Positions 7,392 through 16,120 of a DNA stretch of 36,728 nucleotides are shown here, piece after piece. The translations under genes were made by a program, and so were the position numbers. Source of the DNA: Phycisphaerales bacterium UBA7800 (GTDB lineage Bacteria; Planctomycetota; Phycisphaerae; Phycisphaerales; Phycisphaeraceae); contig DLCK01000012.1 in NCBI GenBank assembly GCA_002480565.1, positions 1-36,728 of the forward strand. The letters are read 5' to 3'. The stretch's first letter is position 1, and each line of letters starts with the position of its first letter. Below the pieces are notes generated by a model. That model searched no databases. It saw nothing but the letters and a program-made list of their open reading frames with translations, and had not been told where the DNA came from.

Positions 7392-9161
7392 ATGGCTACC
7401 AAATGGTCCACGACACTCATCCCCACTGCTCGTCAGGCTCCAGCAGACGCGGTGGTTCCCTCGCATCAACTCATGCTCCGCGCGGGGCTGATCCACAAGC
7501 TCGGTTCCGGTGTGTACACCTACCTGCCGTTGGGCTTGCGTGCGTTGCAAAAGGCGATGCAGATCGTCCGTGAGGAAATGGATAACGCAGGCGGCGTGGA
7601 AATTCTCATGCCAACCCTTCAACCCATTGAACTCTGGGAACAGACTGGCCGCCGTGAAGCCTACGGCGACAACCTGTTCGTGGTGAAGGATCGTCATGGT
7701 CGCATTCAGGCGCTTGGCCCGACGCACGAAGAAATCATCACCGAGTTATGCGGTGCATACATCGAGTCCTATCGGGACTTGCCCAAGACGCTCTACCAAA
7801 TCCAAACCAAGTTCCGCGACGAGTTCCGCCCACGTTTTGGTGTGCTGCGCTCTCGTGAATTCCAGATGAAAGACGCGTACTCGTTCCACCTGAACCTCGA
7901 TGGCCCCGGCGGATTGTCCGAAGCGTATGACACGATCTATGCAGCATACTGTCGCATCTTTGAACGTTGCGGCGTGCCTTACGAAATCGTTGAAGCCGAA
8001 GCCGGCCCCATTGGTGGTAACGCGTCGCATGAGTTTATGGTCCCCTCACCCACCGGTGAAGACTTCATCCTCAAGTCCGACAAAGGCAACTACGCAGCCA
8101 ACGTCGAAAAATGTGAAATCGGCCCTCGTCCGCAAAATTTGGAAGCTGATCCCACTGGTGATCTGGAAGCAGTCAACACGCCTGATTGCCCCGGCATCGA
8201 AGACGTCTGCACGTTCTTCAAAAAGCAGCTTAAAACCAAACTCAAAACCCAGAACATGCTCAAAACCCTTGTCTGTAAGGCAGGCGACACCTGGGTCATC
8301 GGCGTGGTGCGTGGAGATCACGACCTCAACGAAGCCAAACTCCGCCAGGCTGCTGGCTTGGGCAGTTTGGAAATGGCAGATGAAAAAGAAGCCCGGGATG
8401 CAGGTTTTGCAATCGGCTTTGTCGGACCGCACGTGGCAGTCGGTCGTGATGATGTCCAACTCTTCGTCGATCCCGATGCAGCACAAGGTGGTTTTTGGGT
8501 CACCGGTGCCAACCAAGTTGATCACCATGTGAAGCACTTTAACTGGACGCGTGAAGTCATCGCTGCTGGCGCTAAAGTTACCGTCGCGGATATTCGCAAT
8601 GCACTCGATGGCGATCCTTCTCCCAAGGAAGATGGTGGCATCCTGCAAATGACCAAGGGCATCGAAGTCGGCCACGTCTTTAAGCTCGGTGACAAGTACA
8701 CCAAAGCTTTGAAAATCGAAGTCGCTGATGAGTCCAACGAACGGGTCAATCCCATCATGGGTTGCTATGGCATCGGCGTGAATCGCATCCTTGCTTCAGC
8801 AATCGAACGCGAGGGTGGTAGCGACGACAACGGTATTATCTGGCCAACCAGTCTTGCGCCCTATCAAGTGGTGATCACCCCCATCAAGTATGAAGGTCAA
8901 GCTGCACAGGTCGCTGACCAACTTGCAGCAGAACTCGAAGCCAAGGGTGTCGATGTCCTCATTGATGACCGCGACGAACGACCGGGCGTGAAGTTCAAAG
9001 ATGCTGATCTGATTGGTATCCCATACCGCATCACCCTCGGTGACAAAGCCCTGGCTGAGCAGTCCGTCGAACTCAAAGCACGCGACGGCTCCAACGGTCC
9101 CAAGGGTGAACTTGTCAAGATCGACGCAGTCGTCGCACAGTTGGTTGATGCACTGAAGTAA
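7392..9161 (+). CDS. proS: Prolyl-tRNA synthetase (bacterial type)
   Basis: Class II aminoacyl-tRNA synthetase that charges tRNA-Pro. At 589 residues it matches the long bacterial ProRS type. Motif 1 lies in GLRALQKAMQIVREEM, motif 2 in FRDEFRPRFGVLRSREFQMKD (about residues 141-161) and motif 3 in GCYGIGVNRI (about 457-467). Between motifs 2 and 3 is the inserted YbaK-like editing domain (about 228-410), with LVCKAGDTWVIGVVRGDHDLNEAK, which clears Ala-tRNA-Pro. The anticodon-binding domain (PYQVVITPIKYE through DDRDERPGVKFKDADLIGIPYR) closes the protein. ATG 7392 follows AAAGGTG at good spacing and is preferred over GTG 7383. It is followed by a hairpin repeat and trmL. Confidence 0.97.
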   Translation: MATKWSTTLIPTARQAPADAVVPSHQLMLRAGLIHKLGSGVYTYLPLGLRALQKAMQIVREEMDNAGGVEILMPTLQPIELWEQTGRREAYGDNLFVVKDRHGRIQALGPTHEEIITELCGAYIESYRDLPKTLYQIQTKFRDEFRPRFGVLRSREFQMKDAYSFHLNLDGPGGLSEAYDTIYAAYCRIFERCGVPYEIVEAEAGPIGGNASHEFMVPSPTGEDFILKSDKGNYAANVEKCEIGPRPQNLEADPTGDLEAVNTPDCPGIEDVCTFFKKQLKTKLKTQNMLKTLVCKAGDTWVIGVVRGDHDLNEAKLRQAAGLGSLEMADEKEARDAGFAIGFVGPHVAVGRDDVQLFVDPDAAQGGFWVTGANQVDHHVKHFNWTREVIAAGAKVTVADIRNALDGDPSPKEDGGILQMTKGIEVGHVFKLGDKYTKALKIEVADESNERVNPIMGCYGIGVNRILASAIEREGGSDDNGIIWPTSLAPYQVVITPIKYEGQAAQVADQLAAELEAKGVDVLIDDRDERPGVKFKDADLIGIPYRITLGDKALAEQSVELKARDGSNGPKGELVKIDAVVAQLVDALK

Positions 9162-9181
9162 TGTGACCATGAATCTGTCCC

Positions 9182-9224
9182 AATAGCTGCGACACTGCGT
9201 GTTGCTGTTGTCTCAAAGAGACAA
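9182..9224. repeat. Two-hairpin REP-like repeat between proS and trmL
   Basis: The unit AATAGCTGCGACACTGCGTG is an imperfect hairpin, followed at once by the perfect stem TTGTCTC-AAA-GAGACAA (9208-9224). The same arrangement occurs at 27681-27716, and related hairpins occur at 27625-27641 and 29249-29265. It could terminate proS or modulate read-through into trmL. Confidence 0.6.
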
Positions 9225-9240
9225 ATTGTTGATCCTGCCC

Positions 9241-9696
9241 ATGCTCCACATCGTCCTCTACCAACCGCAAATCCCGCCCAACACCGGCAACATTGGTCGC
9301 CTGTGTGTCGGCTTGGATGCGCATCTGCATTTGATCAAGCCCCTGGGTTTTGAACTCACAGAGCAAGCCTTCCGCCGCGCGGGGTTGGACTATTGGCCGA
9401 ACCTCACGCATACCGTGCATGAGTCCGAAGACGATTTTTTCGACTGGCTAAAAGACCGCCAACCCTGGCTGGTCAGCAAGTTTGGCAAAGCACGCTATTT
9501 TGAACAAAGCTATGTCGATGAAGACATTTTCGTCTTTGGCCGAGAAACGACGGGCCTTCCCGAACATTGGCATAAGCGCTTCCCCGACCGACTCATCAGC
9601 ATCCCGATCCTGGGTCCCATCCGAAGTTTCAACCTTGCCAACACCGTGGCAATGGTCCTCGTCGAAGCGACCAGGCAGATTGGTAAGTTCGATTGA
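9241..9696 (+). CDS. trmL: tRNA (cytidine(34)-2'-O)-methyltransferase
   Basis: A SPOUT-class methyltransferase of 151 residues, the usual TrmL length. TrmL methylates the 2'-OH of the wobble base of certain leucine tRNAs with S-adenosylmethionine. The N-terminus LHIVLYQPQIPPNTGNIGR, the motif FGRETTGLP near residue 98 and the trefoil-knot segment IPILGPIRSFNLANTVAMVL near 122-141 are diagnostic. ATG 9241 fits the family start; the longer frame from 9199 only adds translated repeat sequence. It is 79 bp downstream of proS and so is probably in the same transcriptional direction, but a double hairpin lies between them. Confidence 0.93.
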   Translation: MLHIVLYQPQIPPNTGNIGRLCVGLDAHLHLIKPLGFELTEQAFRRAGLDYWPNLTHTVHESEDDFFDWLKDRQPWLVSKFGKARYFEQSYVDEDIFVFGRETTGLPEHWHKRFPDRLISIPILGPIRSFNLANTVAMVLVEATRQIGKFD

Positions 9697-9780
9697 AGTT
9701 GATTGGGATATTTGATTAACCAAATGACGAATTATCTTCGCCAGGTGAAATAGAGATGCGTTTTTCAGAGTTGTTTTGTT

Positions 9781-10689
9781 ATGAATCCAACACATCGCTA
9801 TCGACAGTTTTTTGATACGTTATTGAGCTATGGCATTTTACTATTCGCGGGGGTGCTTTATGCGGTGGCATTGAAATATTTCGTACTGCCTTCGCGCGTG
9901 GTACTCACCGGGACGGAAGGGATCTCTGCTGCGCTGAGTTATTACTTTGACAGTGACATGCTGTTTATTGTTTTGTACCTGGCATTTCAGGTTGTATTGC
10001 TGGGGTTTGCATTTGCAAAGGTCAGTAAAACTTTTGCGATCCGTTCATTGGTGGTTGTGCTCATGGTGACGTTGATGCTTACGGTGTTGCCACCATTGGA
10101 GTTTGCCAGCCCTGAGCCGCAGAATGAACGGATCATCCTGGTGATTTTCGGCGGACTCCTCGCTGGCTGGGCCAAGGCGATGGCATTTCGTTACCGGGGT
10201 TCAACCGGCGATGAGGATGTACTTGGTGCCTATTTTGCGGTGAAGTATCTCAAGCCGGTGGGGTCCATTGCCATCATTGCAGCGGTGGTTTCCACGAGCT
10301 TTGGCTTGATCCTCGATCAGATCAAAAACGGCTCATTTGAGTCGGTGATCAATACCTTGATGTACACCTGCATTTATATTTTCATCAGTGCTGAAACGCT
10401 CAATAACTTCTATCGCAAGTTCAAGCTCTGTATCGTCACGATCATTACCCGTAATGCGCAGATTGTCGGTAAAGCGATCAAAACAGCCTCGGAACATCGG
10501 ACCTTCACCGTGCAACAAGGTGTTGGTGGACACACTGGCGAAACCTTTAGTATGGTTCGCACCATCGTCACCCACGAAGAGCTGCATGCGATGTTGGATG
10601 CGATTCAGGAAGCAGACTCGAAGTGTTTTTATTATCACTACGACATCGAAGGCATCTCCAGAAGTTACTATGTCCCGCCGATCAAGTGA
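9781..10689 (+). CDS. YitT family membrane protein
   Basis: A 302-residue protein with five to six hydrophobic helices in residues 1-215 and a soluble C-terminal domain. The motif RYRGSTGDEDVLGAYFAVKYLKP (about 137-160) corresponds to the conserved GSTGGTD region of YitT/DUF161 proteins. Residues 220-300 fit the DUF2179 domain that follows it (KLCIVTIITRNAQIVGKAI, RTFTVQQGVGGHTGE, and a final ISRSYYVPP). The family's biochemical role is not established; some members are thought to be transporters. No strong ribosome binding site is seen. It stands alone, 84 bp after trmL and 207 bp before a lipoprotein gene. Confidence 0.82.
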   Translation: MNPTHRYRQFFDTLLSYGILLFAGVLYAVALKYFVLPSRVVLTGTEGISAALSYYFDSDMLFIVLYLAFQVVLLGFAFAKVSKTFAIRSLVVVLMVTLMLTVLPPLEFASPEPQNERIILVIFGGLLAGWAKAMAFRYRGSTGDEDVLGAYFAVKYLKPVGSIAIIAAVVSTSFGLILDQIKNGSFESVINTLMYTCIYIFISAETLNNFYRKFKLCIVTIITRNAQIVGKAIKTASEHRTFTVQQGVGGHTGETFSMVRTIVTHEELHAMLDAIQEADSKCFYYHYDIEGISRSYYVPPIK

Positions 10690-10896
10690 GTGTGTTCAAT
10701 AGTGCACTTTGAATCAATTTCAGGTGGTTTATTACCTCTGAATCACAGGACAATTGGTGGGGGGATGTGCTGCTTGAAAATTTTCTTAATTCCTGTCACA
10801 TGCAAGTCTTCCCAATATGTGAATCATCAAGTAAGTCTCCAAACCCCGCAGATATCCCCATAGTGATAGACCGATCACATCTTTCTGGGAGATATC

Positions 10897-11706
10897 ATGA
10901 AGACTTCACTGGCCCATTGTGTTACGTTGATTGTTACGCTGTTATTCTGTCTGGGTTTGATCACCGGTTGCGCCAGTTCCGAGCAGATGCAGCAGGTTCA
11001 AACGCGCGTGGATTCGCAGTATCAAACCCAACAGCAAATCCGCCAACAGCTTGCTGACCAAACAAAGGCCATGCAGGATCTCAGTGCACAACAGCAGGCC
11101 TTTGCAAAGCAGCAGTCCAAACAGATGCAGGATTTTGCCAACGCCTATTCCCCCCAAGTCCGCGCGGAGTTAGCCCAGAATCTCAAGGTCTCAACGGATC
11201 ATCGCAACGAAGTCGCACGCTTGCTGGCAGCCTCCAAACATGACCGCCAGGAGATTGCGAAGATGCTTTCTACCAGCAGTCGTGAGCTTGCCATCATCAA
11301 GCAAAACCGCAAAGAGTCTGACGTGGTAAATGTGGTCAACCAGTTCGAAAAACTTCAGGTCCAGTTCAATAAGCTCAATCAACATTGGGATGTCACGGTA
11401 ACGCAGATGCAAGCCGAATCGGACAAACATAGCGATGCGGTTAAGCGCAGTACGCAGGCGGTCAATGCTGCGTTAGCTGAAGCAACCCACGCTCGCAGTG
11501 CCGCTGTTGAAGCAGCAAAACATGCTCGTGAGGTTGAAACATTTCAACTGCGGATCATTGAGTTGGAACGTCAACTTAAACGGACTCGTCGTGAAGTGGA
11601 TCGTCTTGAACGTGAAGTAGACAGTACCCAACGCGACTCCAGTAGCATGGAACGAGACATTCGCAGTCTCCAGCGCAAGGTGCAATCTCATAGCCATGGC
11701 AGTTGA
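10897..11706 (+). CDS. Coiled-coil outer-surface lipoprotein
   Basis: A 269-residue predicted lipoprotein. Residues 1-24 are a signal peptide ending in the lipobox LITGC, so Cys25 would be lipidated. The mature part is very rich in Gln, Lys, Arg and Glu with heptad spacing throughout (QQVQTRVDSQYQTQQQIRQQ; ELERQLKRTRREVDRLERE), that is, one long coiled coil ending in SHSHGS. There is no enzymatic motif. A GGGAGATATC ribosome binding site precedes the ATG. A periplasmic spacer or envelope-tethering role in the manner of Lpp-like proteins is only inference. It is not obviously in an operon. Confidence 0.75.
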   Translation: MKTSLAHCVTLIVTLLFCLGLITGCASSEQMQQVQTRVDSQYQTQQQIRQQLADQTKAMQDLSAQQQAFAKQQSKQMQDFANAYSPQVRAELAQNLKVSTDHRNEVARLLAASKHDRQEIAKMLSTSSRELAIIKQNRKESDVVNVVNQFEKLQVQFNKLNQHWDVTVTQMQAESDKHSDAVKRSTQAVNAALAEATHARSAAVEAAKHAREVETFQLRIIELERQLKRTRREVDRLEREVDSTQRDSSSMERDIRSLQRKVQSHSHGS

Positions 11707-11887
11707 TGTGATCTGCAAGCAGGGCACTTCCAAAACACTTCCGGGAGCAGGTCTCCTTGATATCACTTCCATAGATAGTTGACGCGATCACTGATACGGG
11801 ATACCAATAACAGATTCGTGAGGGTTTTGACGAGTCGTTGTTCAACACCTTTCACGTATGGTCAATTCAATCCATGGAGACAAATCA

Positions 11888-13534
11888 ATGATTCAACTTA
11901 AATCCAAACTCGGATCGGTGATGGCGATCGCGGTCATGCTGGTCATGATGCTGCCTGCGATGGCGCATGCTCAGACGCCGCTTAAGGACGGTGACCGTGT
12001 GGTGATCTACGGTGATAGCATCACCCAGCAGCGTCTTTATTCGCGGTACCTTCAGCAATACGTCAACTGCCGCTACCCGGAAAAGAAGATCACCTTCATC
12101 AATGCCGGCTGGAGCGGTGACCGGGCGCCCGGCGGACTGCGTCGACTTGAGCGCGATGTGCTGATTCACAATCCCACCGTGGTGACGCTGTTCTTCGGCA
12201 TGAACGACGGCAGCTACCGCGCGGTCGAGGATGGTATCGTCAAGACCTTTAGAGATGGCATGGAAGGCATCATCAAAGCGCTGCAGGCTAAAGATGTCCG
12301 CGTCGTGGTGTATACGCCCGGCTGTGTGGATCCTGATCGTCGCAAGCCGTTAGCGGATTGTGACTACAACAAGAATCTCGAAGCACTTGGCAATGCCTGC
12401 AAGGAGTTGGCCGAGCAATATAACTGTGACTTTGTCGATGTGTTTCATCCCATGCTTGCGTTCCAGAACCAGCAAAAAGAGATCAATGCCAAGTACACGA
12501 TGATCCCCGATGCAGTGCATCCAAGTGCTGAAGGTCATCTGGTGATGGCTCGTTATATGCTCACTGCCTTTGCCGAGCCGATGCCCCCGATGGGGATTGT
12601 TGATCTGACCAGCGGCAGTGCCGAAGGTGTGTCAATCGTCAGCAAGTCCGACACGCAGGTACAGCTTAAATCAACCACCAAGCAGTTCCCGTTCTGGATT
12701 GATCAGCGGTCAATGGATGCGGCGAGGGATTGTGGCTTAACCGACTTTGCCACCCCCAAGCTGGTGGTCAAAGGCTTGATCGAAGGGGCATATGACGTAC
12801 AGGTCGGTGGGGTCACCGTGTATCCCAACACCTCTGCCAAAGAGTTGGCCCAGGGGGTGAGTATTGTCCTGCCGACGGAGATGGGCAAGGTTCTCCATGA
12901 CCTGATCGCTGACAAGGAAGGCAGCTACTTCAATACATGGCGTAACATTCGTTTGAAAATCAATGATGAATCATACCGTGACCAGATCGTCAAGCCGTTG
13001 ATGGATGTGGATGCATCCTATCATCAAGCCATCTGGGCCACGCTTTCCCAGTCCCCCGAAGTGACCATCGATATCGTTTCCAAACCTGAAGGTGGCAATC
13101 TTGCCCAAGGCTGTAAGTACGAATCATCCGATCCCAATCAATACAACTGGGGCATCGGCGGTCTGACCGACGGATCATGGAAAGGAACCTCCTCCAACTG
13201 TTTTGCTTCAGGTGATGCAGGCACGTTCCCCAAAAACGTCACCATTGATCTCAACAAAACAGCTGAAGTGAACTCCATCGTCATTGGCGTCCCAGCCTTC
13301 GGTTCAACTAAAACCGTCAAGGTCTCCATCAGCGCCGATAACAAGGAATTTACCGAGGTCGGTGAGTACGAATTCTCCCAACGCAAGGAAGAACGCCACA
13401 CCTTCACCATCCCACCTGCCAAAGCACAGTTCGTGCGCTTGACCTATGTCGACAAGCACACCCCACAAGTTGGTTATTCCCCCAACTTCGCCTTCACCAC
13501 CGAATGCGAAGTCTACGGCAAGCCCGTGAAGTAA
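11888..13534 (+). CDS. Secreted SGNH hydrolase with C-terminal discoidin-like domain
   Basis: A 548-residue exported esterase. A signal peptide ends at MAHA before Gln. The GDSIT block holds nucleophile Ser44, block II is NAGWSGD, block III is FFGMNDGSY with Asn106, and block V is DAVHPS with Asp208 and His211, giving the full SGNH catalytic set. Residues 220-400 are a helical and beta linker. Residues about 405-548 look like an F5/8-type C (discoidin) carbohydrate-binding fold (NQYNWGIGGLTDGSW, FPKNVTIDLNKTAEVNSIVI, FVRLTYVDKHT). This fits deacetylation or ester removal from a polysaccharide outside the cytoplasm; the substrate is unknown. ATG 11888 follows GGAGA at good spacing and gives the signal peptide. 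A strong terminator follows. Confidence 0.88.
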   Translation: MIQLKSKLGSVMAIAVMLVMMLPAMAHAQTPLKDGDRVVIYGDSITQQRLYSRYLQQYVNCRYPEKKITFINAGWSGDRAPGGLRRLERDVLIHNPTVVTLFFGMNDGSYRAVEDGIVKTFRDGMEGIIKALQAKDVRVVVYTPGCVDPDRRKPLADCDYNKNLEALGNACKELAEQYNCDFVDVFHPMLAFQNQQKEINAKYTMIPDAVHPSAEGHLVMARYMLTAFAEPMPPMGIVDLTSGSAEGVSIVSKSDTQVQLKSTTKQFPFWIDQRSMDAARDCGLTDFATPKLVVKGLIEGAYDVQVGGVTVYPNTSAKELAQGVSIVLPTEMGKVLHDLIADKEGSYFNTWRNIRLKINDESYRDQIVKPLMDVDASYHQAIWATLSQSPEVTIDIVSKPEGGNLAQGCKYESSDPNQYNWGIGGLTDGSWKGTSSNCFASGDAGTFPKNVTIDLNKTAEVNSIVIGVPAFGSTKTVKVSISADNKEFTEVGEYEFSQRKEERHTFTIPPAKAQFVRLTYVDKHTPQVGYSPNFAFTTECEVYGKPVK

Positions 13535-13560
13535 TCCGCTAATCTATTATCACAAACAAC

Positions 13561-13603
13561 AAACCTCCGCATCGGTGCAATGTATCCGCTGCGGAGGTTT
13601 TTT
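13561..13603 (+). terminator. Rho-independent terminator of the SGNH hydrolase gene
   Basis: AAACCTCCGC (13561-13570) and GCGGAGGTTT (13591-13600) form a perfect ten-base-pair stem followed by more T residues. It lies 27 bases after the stop codon. Confidence 0.88.
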
Positions 13604-13634
13604 ACTGTTGTATGTATCTGAGCAGGATGTCTCC

Positions 13635-13734
13635 GTGAGCCGGCAAGTGTCGAGCCGATGCCTTTGAATCAGATCACAAATTGCATATCGCAGTTTCGCT
13701 TGCAGCGAATCCGGGCGGACACCACCCGGCTCAC
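13635..13734. repeat. Inverted-repeat intergenic element bounded by GTGAGCCGG
   Basis: GTGAGCCGG (13635-13643) and its inverse CCGGCTCAC (13726-13734) bound a 100-bp segment. Inside are smaller hairpins TTCGCT-TGC-AGCGAA (13695-13709) and CCGGG-N9-CCCGG (13711-13729). With the terminator before it, this accounts for the roughly 300-bp gap before the next gene, in which I see no coding sequence. Confidence 0.55.
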
Positions 13735-13834
13735 AAAGGCAAAAACAATTACTGCATTACTGTGTTAATATATTTATGCATACTAAAGTTGCTATCAATG
13801 GTTGTGGCGTGATCGCCATTGCCAGCAAGATAAA

Positions 13835-14203
13835 ATGAAAAATAAAACCTACATAGTCAACGGCATCGAAAAGGATATCGTGCCCAATTATGCGCATTTG
13901 CAGAAGTGGAATCGAATGGGCTTTCTTTTTTTGATGTTGCCGTTTGTGGTGATGTTTGGTGCAATCGTTATTTCCTATCACTCGCAGGCAACTGATTTGC
14001 TTTGGTGGATATTACCCGGCCCACTTGCTGTGATGTGCTTTGGTATTTTGTACGCAATCAGATTGGTTCACTTTGTGAATTGTGTGAACTGTGGCAAAGT
14101 GATAGACAAAGTTGTTCGCAATGAGCGAAACGAAACACTGCTCTTTTACTGCAAGCATTGTGACACGTTAAACGATGCGATGGTATCTAGAAAAGGCGAT
14201 TAG
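13835..14203 (+). CDS. Small membrane protein with zinc ribbon
   Basis: A 122-residue protein with two hydrophobic helices (about residues 28-48 and 55-78). It is followed by a cytoplasmic four-cysteine zinc ribbon: Cys83 and Cys86 in NCVNCGK, Cys106 and Cys109 in YCKHCD. I do not recognise a specific family. ATG 13835 is chosen because the longer frame needs a TTG. No convincing ribosome binding site is visible. It stands between two palindromic repeat regions, so it is probably transcribed alone. The paired CxxC motifs and the hydrophobic helices make a real gene likely. Confidence 0.6.
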   Translation: MKNKTYIVNGIEKDIVPNYAHLQKWNRMGFLFLMLPFVVMFGAIVISYHSQATDLLWWILPGPLAVMCFGILYAIRLVHFVNCVNCGKVIDKVVRNERNETLLFYCKHCDTLNDAMVSRKGD

Positions 14204-14218
14204 AATCAGAGCCGTTGG

Positions 14219-14312
14219 GTAGGGTGGGTAGAGCCTTGGCAAAACCCACCATGTTACTGCAATTGTTGAGATTATATTAGGTGGGTTTCGGCTATGCCTC
14301 TACCCACCCTAC
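14219..14312. repeat. Palindromic repeat, GTAGGGTGGG family
   Basis: Left arm 14219-14250 (GTAGGGTGGGTAGAG...AAAACCCACC) and right arm 14280-14312 are inverted copies apart from a one- or two-base gap. The centre is 29 bases and AT-rich. The element lies between the convergent zinc-ribbon and methyltransferase genes and could serve as a two-way terminator. Elements with GTAGGGTGGG arms are known as small non-autonomous repeats in other bacteria. Confidence 0.8.
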
Positions 14313-14335
14313 AGTTGAAATCAATATGTTATGGC

Positions 14336-15154
14336 TTACCTAATCCCCACAATATACGCGATCCAACACGGGTCGGGGCTGGCGTGTTCCTGGGCGGTGT
14401 AGATGCCGTTGCCTTCGCCGTCGTCGTCGACACCTTCCCAGTAAACGTCGACTTGGCTGAAGCCTGCTTCCTTACATAGTTCGACGACTTCGGGGATCGA
14501 CCAGAATCGCCAATCATAGGTAAAGGCACGATCCAGTCGGCTGCCATCTTTGAATTGGAAGTGGATATTAAAAGTTGCATCGTGGGTGATGGGATCGAGC
14601 TTATGTTGTTCCCATTCATATTTAAAATCTTTGAACTTGCGGATGTCGGTGTGGTCTTCGACCCAGCATTCACCGCCACCCATCATGTCCATGACCATCA
14701 GGCCCTCGTCGTTGAGGTTTTGGTATGCATGCTTGAGATACTCAAGCAGGGCAGGGCGGGTCTTGAAAATCCAGAAGCTGAAATTCTGAGCGCTTAAGAT
14801 GTCGAACTTATCTTCACCTGATGTGCGCACGTCTTGCTCAAGTAGGGTGACGCGTTCCTGCTGTTTGGGTTTAAGGGGTGCAAGGTTGTTGGCTTTGCCC
14901 CATGCCAGGGGTTCGGGGTCCAGATCGACGCCCAGGGCGGTTCGGTCTTTATTACTTTTGACCCATTCACAGCAGATCGCAAACGTGCCACAGAAGTCTT
15001 CGCGGAGGGTCAGTGGTTTTCTGCCGAATTCCTTTTTGAAGACTTTGTTAAAGAACTTAACTTCTGAGCCGGGTTCCTGCACGGAACGTTGGTAGAGGAC
15101 GTATTTATCAGCTTTGGCTGCCATGCAGTCGAATTTGTCTTTGGTTTTGGGCAT
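14336..15154 (-). CDS. Class I SAM-dependent methyltransferase
   Basis: A 272-residue protein with a Rossmann-type methyltransferase core. Motif I is LREDFCGTFAI (about residues 49-59), the acidic loop is ALGVDLDPEPL, and motif IV/V segments are KFDILSAQNFSFWIF and LMVMDMMGGGE. The FCGT variant of the glycine-rich loop is a clear sub-family feature, but I cannot name the substrate. The C-terminal part (LDRAFTYDWRFWSIPEVVELCKEAGF) fits a small-molecule or protein methyltransferase lid. ATG 15154 (MPKTKDKF) is preferred over ATG 15190, since the extra residues are hydrophobic and unlike the family start. It is divergent from rsmD. Confidence 0.8.
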   Translation of the reverse strand: MPKTKDKFDCMAAKADKYVLYQRSVQEPGSEVKFFNKVFKKEFGRKPLTLREDFCGTFAICCEWVKSNKDRTALGVDLDPEPLAWGKANNLAPLKPKQQERVTLLEQDVRTSGEDKFDILSAQNFSFWIFKTRPALLEYLKHAYQNLNDEGLMVMDMMGGGECWVEDHTDIRKFKDFKYEWEQHKLDPITHDATFNIHFQFKDGSRLDRAFTYDWRFWSIPEVVELCKEAGFSQVDVYWEGVDDDGEGNGIYTAQEHASPDPCWIAYIVGIR

Positions 15155-15338
15155 GAGATATCTCTGAGTGAATAGGTAGTTAACGTTCATAGGATGACGG
15201 GTGATGGGGCAAGATTCAAGCTCAATGGTTTATGAAGGTATAAAGTGATTGTGATGGGTACGTATTCATCATGTGACTATTACGCCCAAAGACCATGGAT
15301 CGGCTATCATGTCTCAATTGACTAAGGAGCAAAGCCCC

Positions 15339-15947
15339 ATGCGTATCATTGGCGGAGAATATCGACATCGCACCATCCAAGGCCCAAAGGGTGACGAGAC
15401 GACTCGGCCCATCACCGATCGCGTCAAGCAATCTGTTTTCGATCGGCTGACCGTTTTGGGTGTGTTTGAAGGCCCAGCACTTGATCTGTTCTCCGGGACA
15501 GGGTCGATGGGGCTTGAGTCACTTTCCCGTGGGGCGAGTCACTGTACATTCATCGACCGGGATCGCTCGGCAAGGCAGATTCTTGAGTCCAACATCAAGG
15601 AGTTGGGCTGCGCAGATCAATCGACCGTGCTCAGTGCGGACATTGCAGGTGGGGCTTGGGCGTCGATGCTGATGCACCAGCCGATGGATGTGGTGTTCTG
15701 TGACCCGCCTTACCTTATGGCACGAGAGCAGATGGATCGCGTGGCGAGAATCATCGAGCTATGTCACCCGATCACCGATGCTGGGGGCGTGCTGGTGTTA
15801 AGAACCGATGAGTACGCAAAGCCACAGGATATCACCGGTTGGAAGCTCGCTGAATCGCTGACCTATGGGGCGATGCGGGTTTACATGTATTACCGTCTTG
15901 CGGATGATCTTGAATCCCAACCTGTTGAAGCCGACTCCGAGCAATAA
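15339..15947 (+). CDS. rsmD: 16S rRNA (guanine(966)-N2)-methyltransferase
   Basis: RsmD methylates N2 of G966 in 16S rRNA within the small subunit. The 202-residue product begins MRIIGGEYRHRTIQGP, the classic RsmD opening. It has TRPITDRVKQSVFDRL, motif I LDLFSGTGSMGLESLSRGA, and motif IV FCDPPY, the signature for exocyclic amine methylation. ATG 15339 is set by the AAGGAG ribosome binding site nine bases upstream (15324-15329); an ATG at 15309 is in frame but lacks support. It ends 173 bp before bamA in the same direction. Beyond about residue 190 the acidic tail is not conserved. Confidence 0.93.
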   Translation: MRIIGGEYRHRTIQGPKGDETTRPITDRVKQSVFDRLTVLGVFEGPALDLFSGTGSMGLESLSRGASHCTFIDRDRSARQILESNIKELGCADQSTVLSADIAGGAWASMLMHQPMDVVFCDPPYLMAREQMDRVARIIELCHPITDAGGVLVLRTDEYAKPQDITGWKLAESLTYGAMRVYMYYRLADDLESQPVEADSEQ

Positions 15948-16120
15948 ACACGATCGGCCTGGACGCTAGGGTGAATTGTCAAAATCACCGTGTGAACTTG
16001 GATAAGTTCCGATATCCCGGTAGACTATGCCAACCCCGACCTGGTGGGTTATGGGGTTGTCTTGCCCGTTTGGGCATACGTTTAGAGATCGCACTTTGAG
16101 GGTATTGGAGCTGGCGGCTG

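Noticed and set aside
11779..11806. TTGACG upstream of the SGNH hydrolase gene as a -35
   Set aside because: No plausible -10 hexamer at 16-18 bases; left out.
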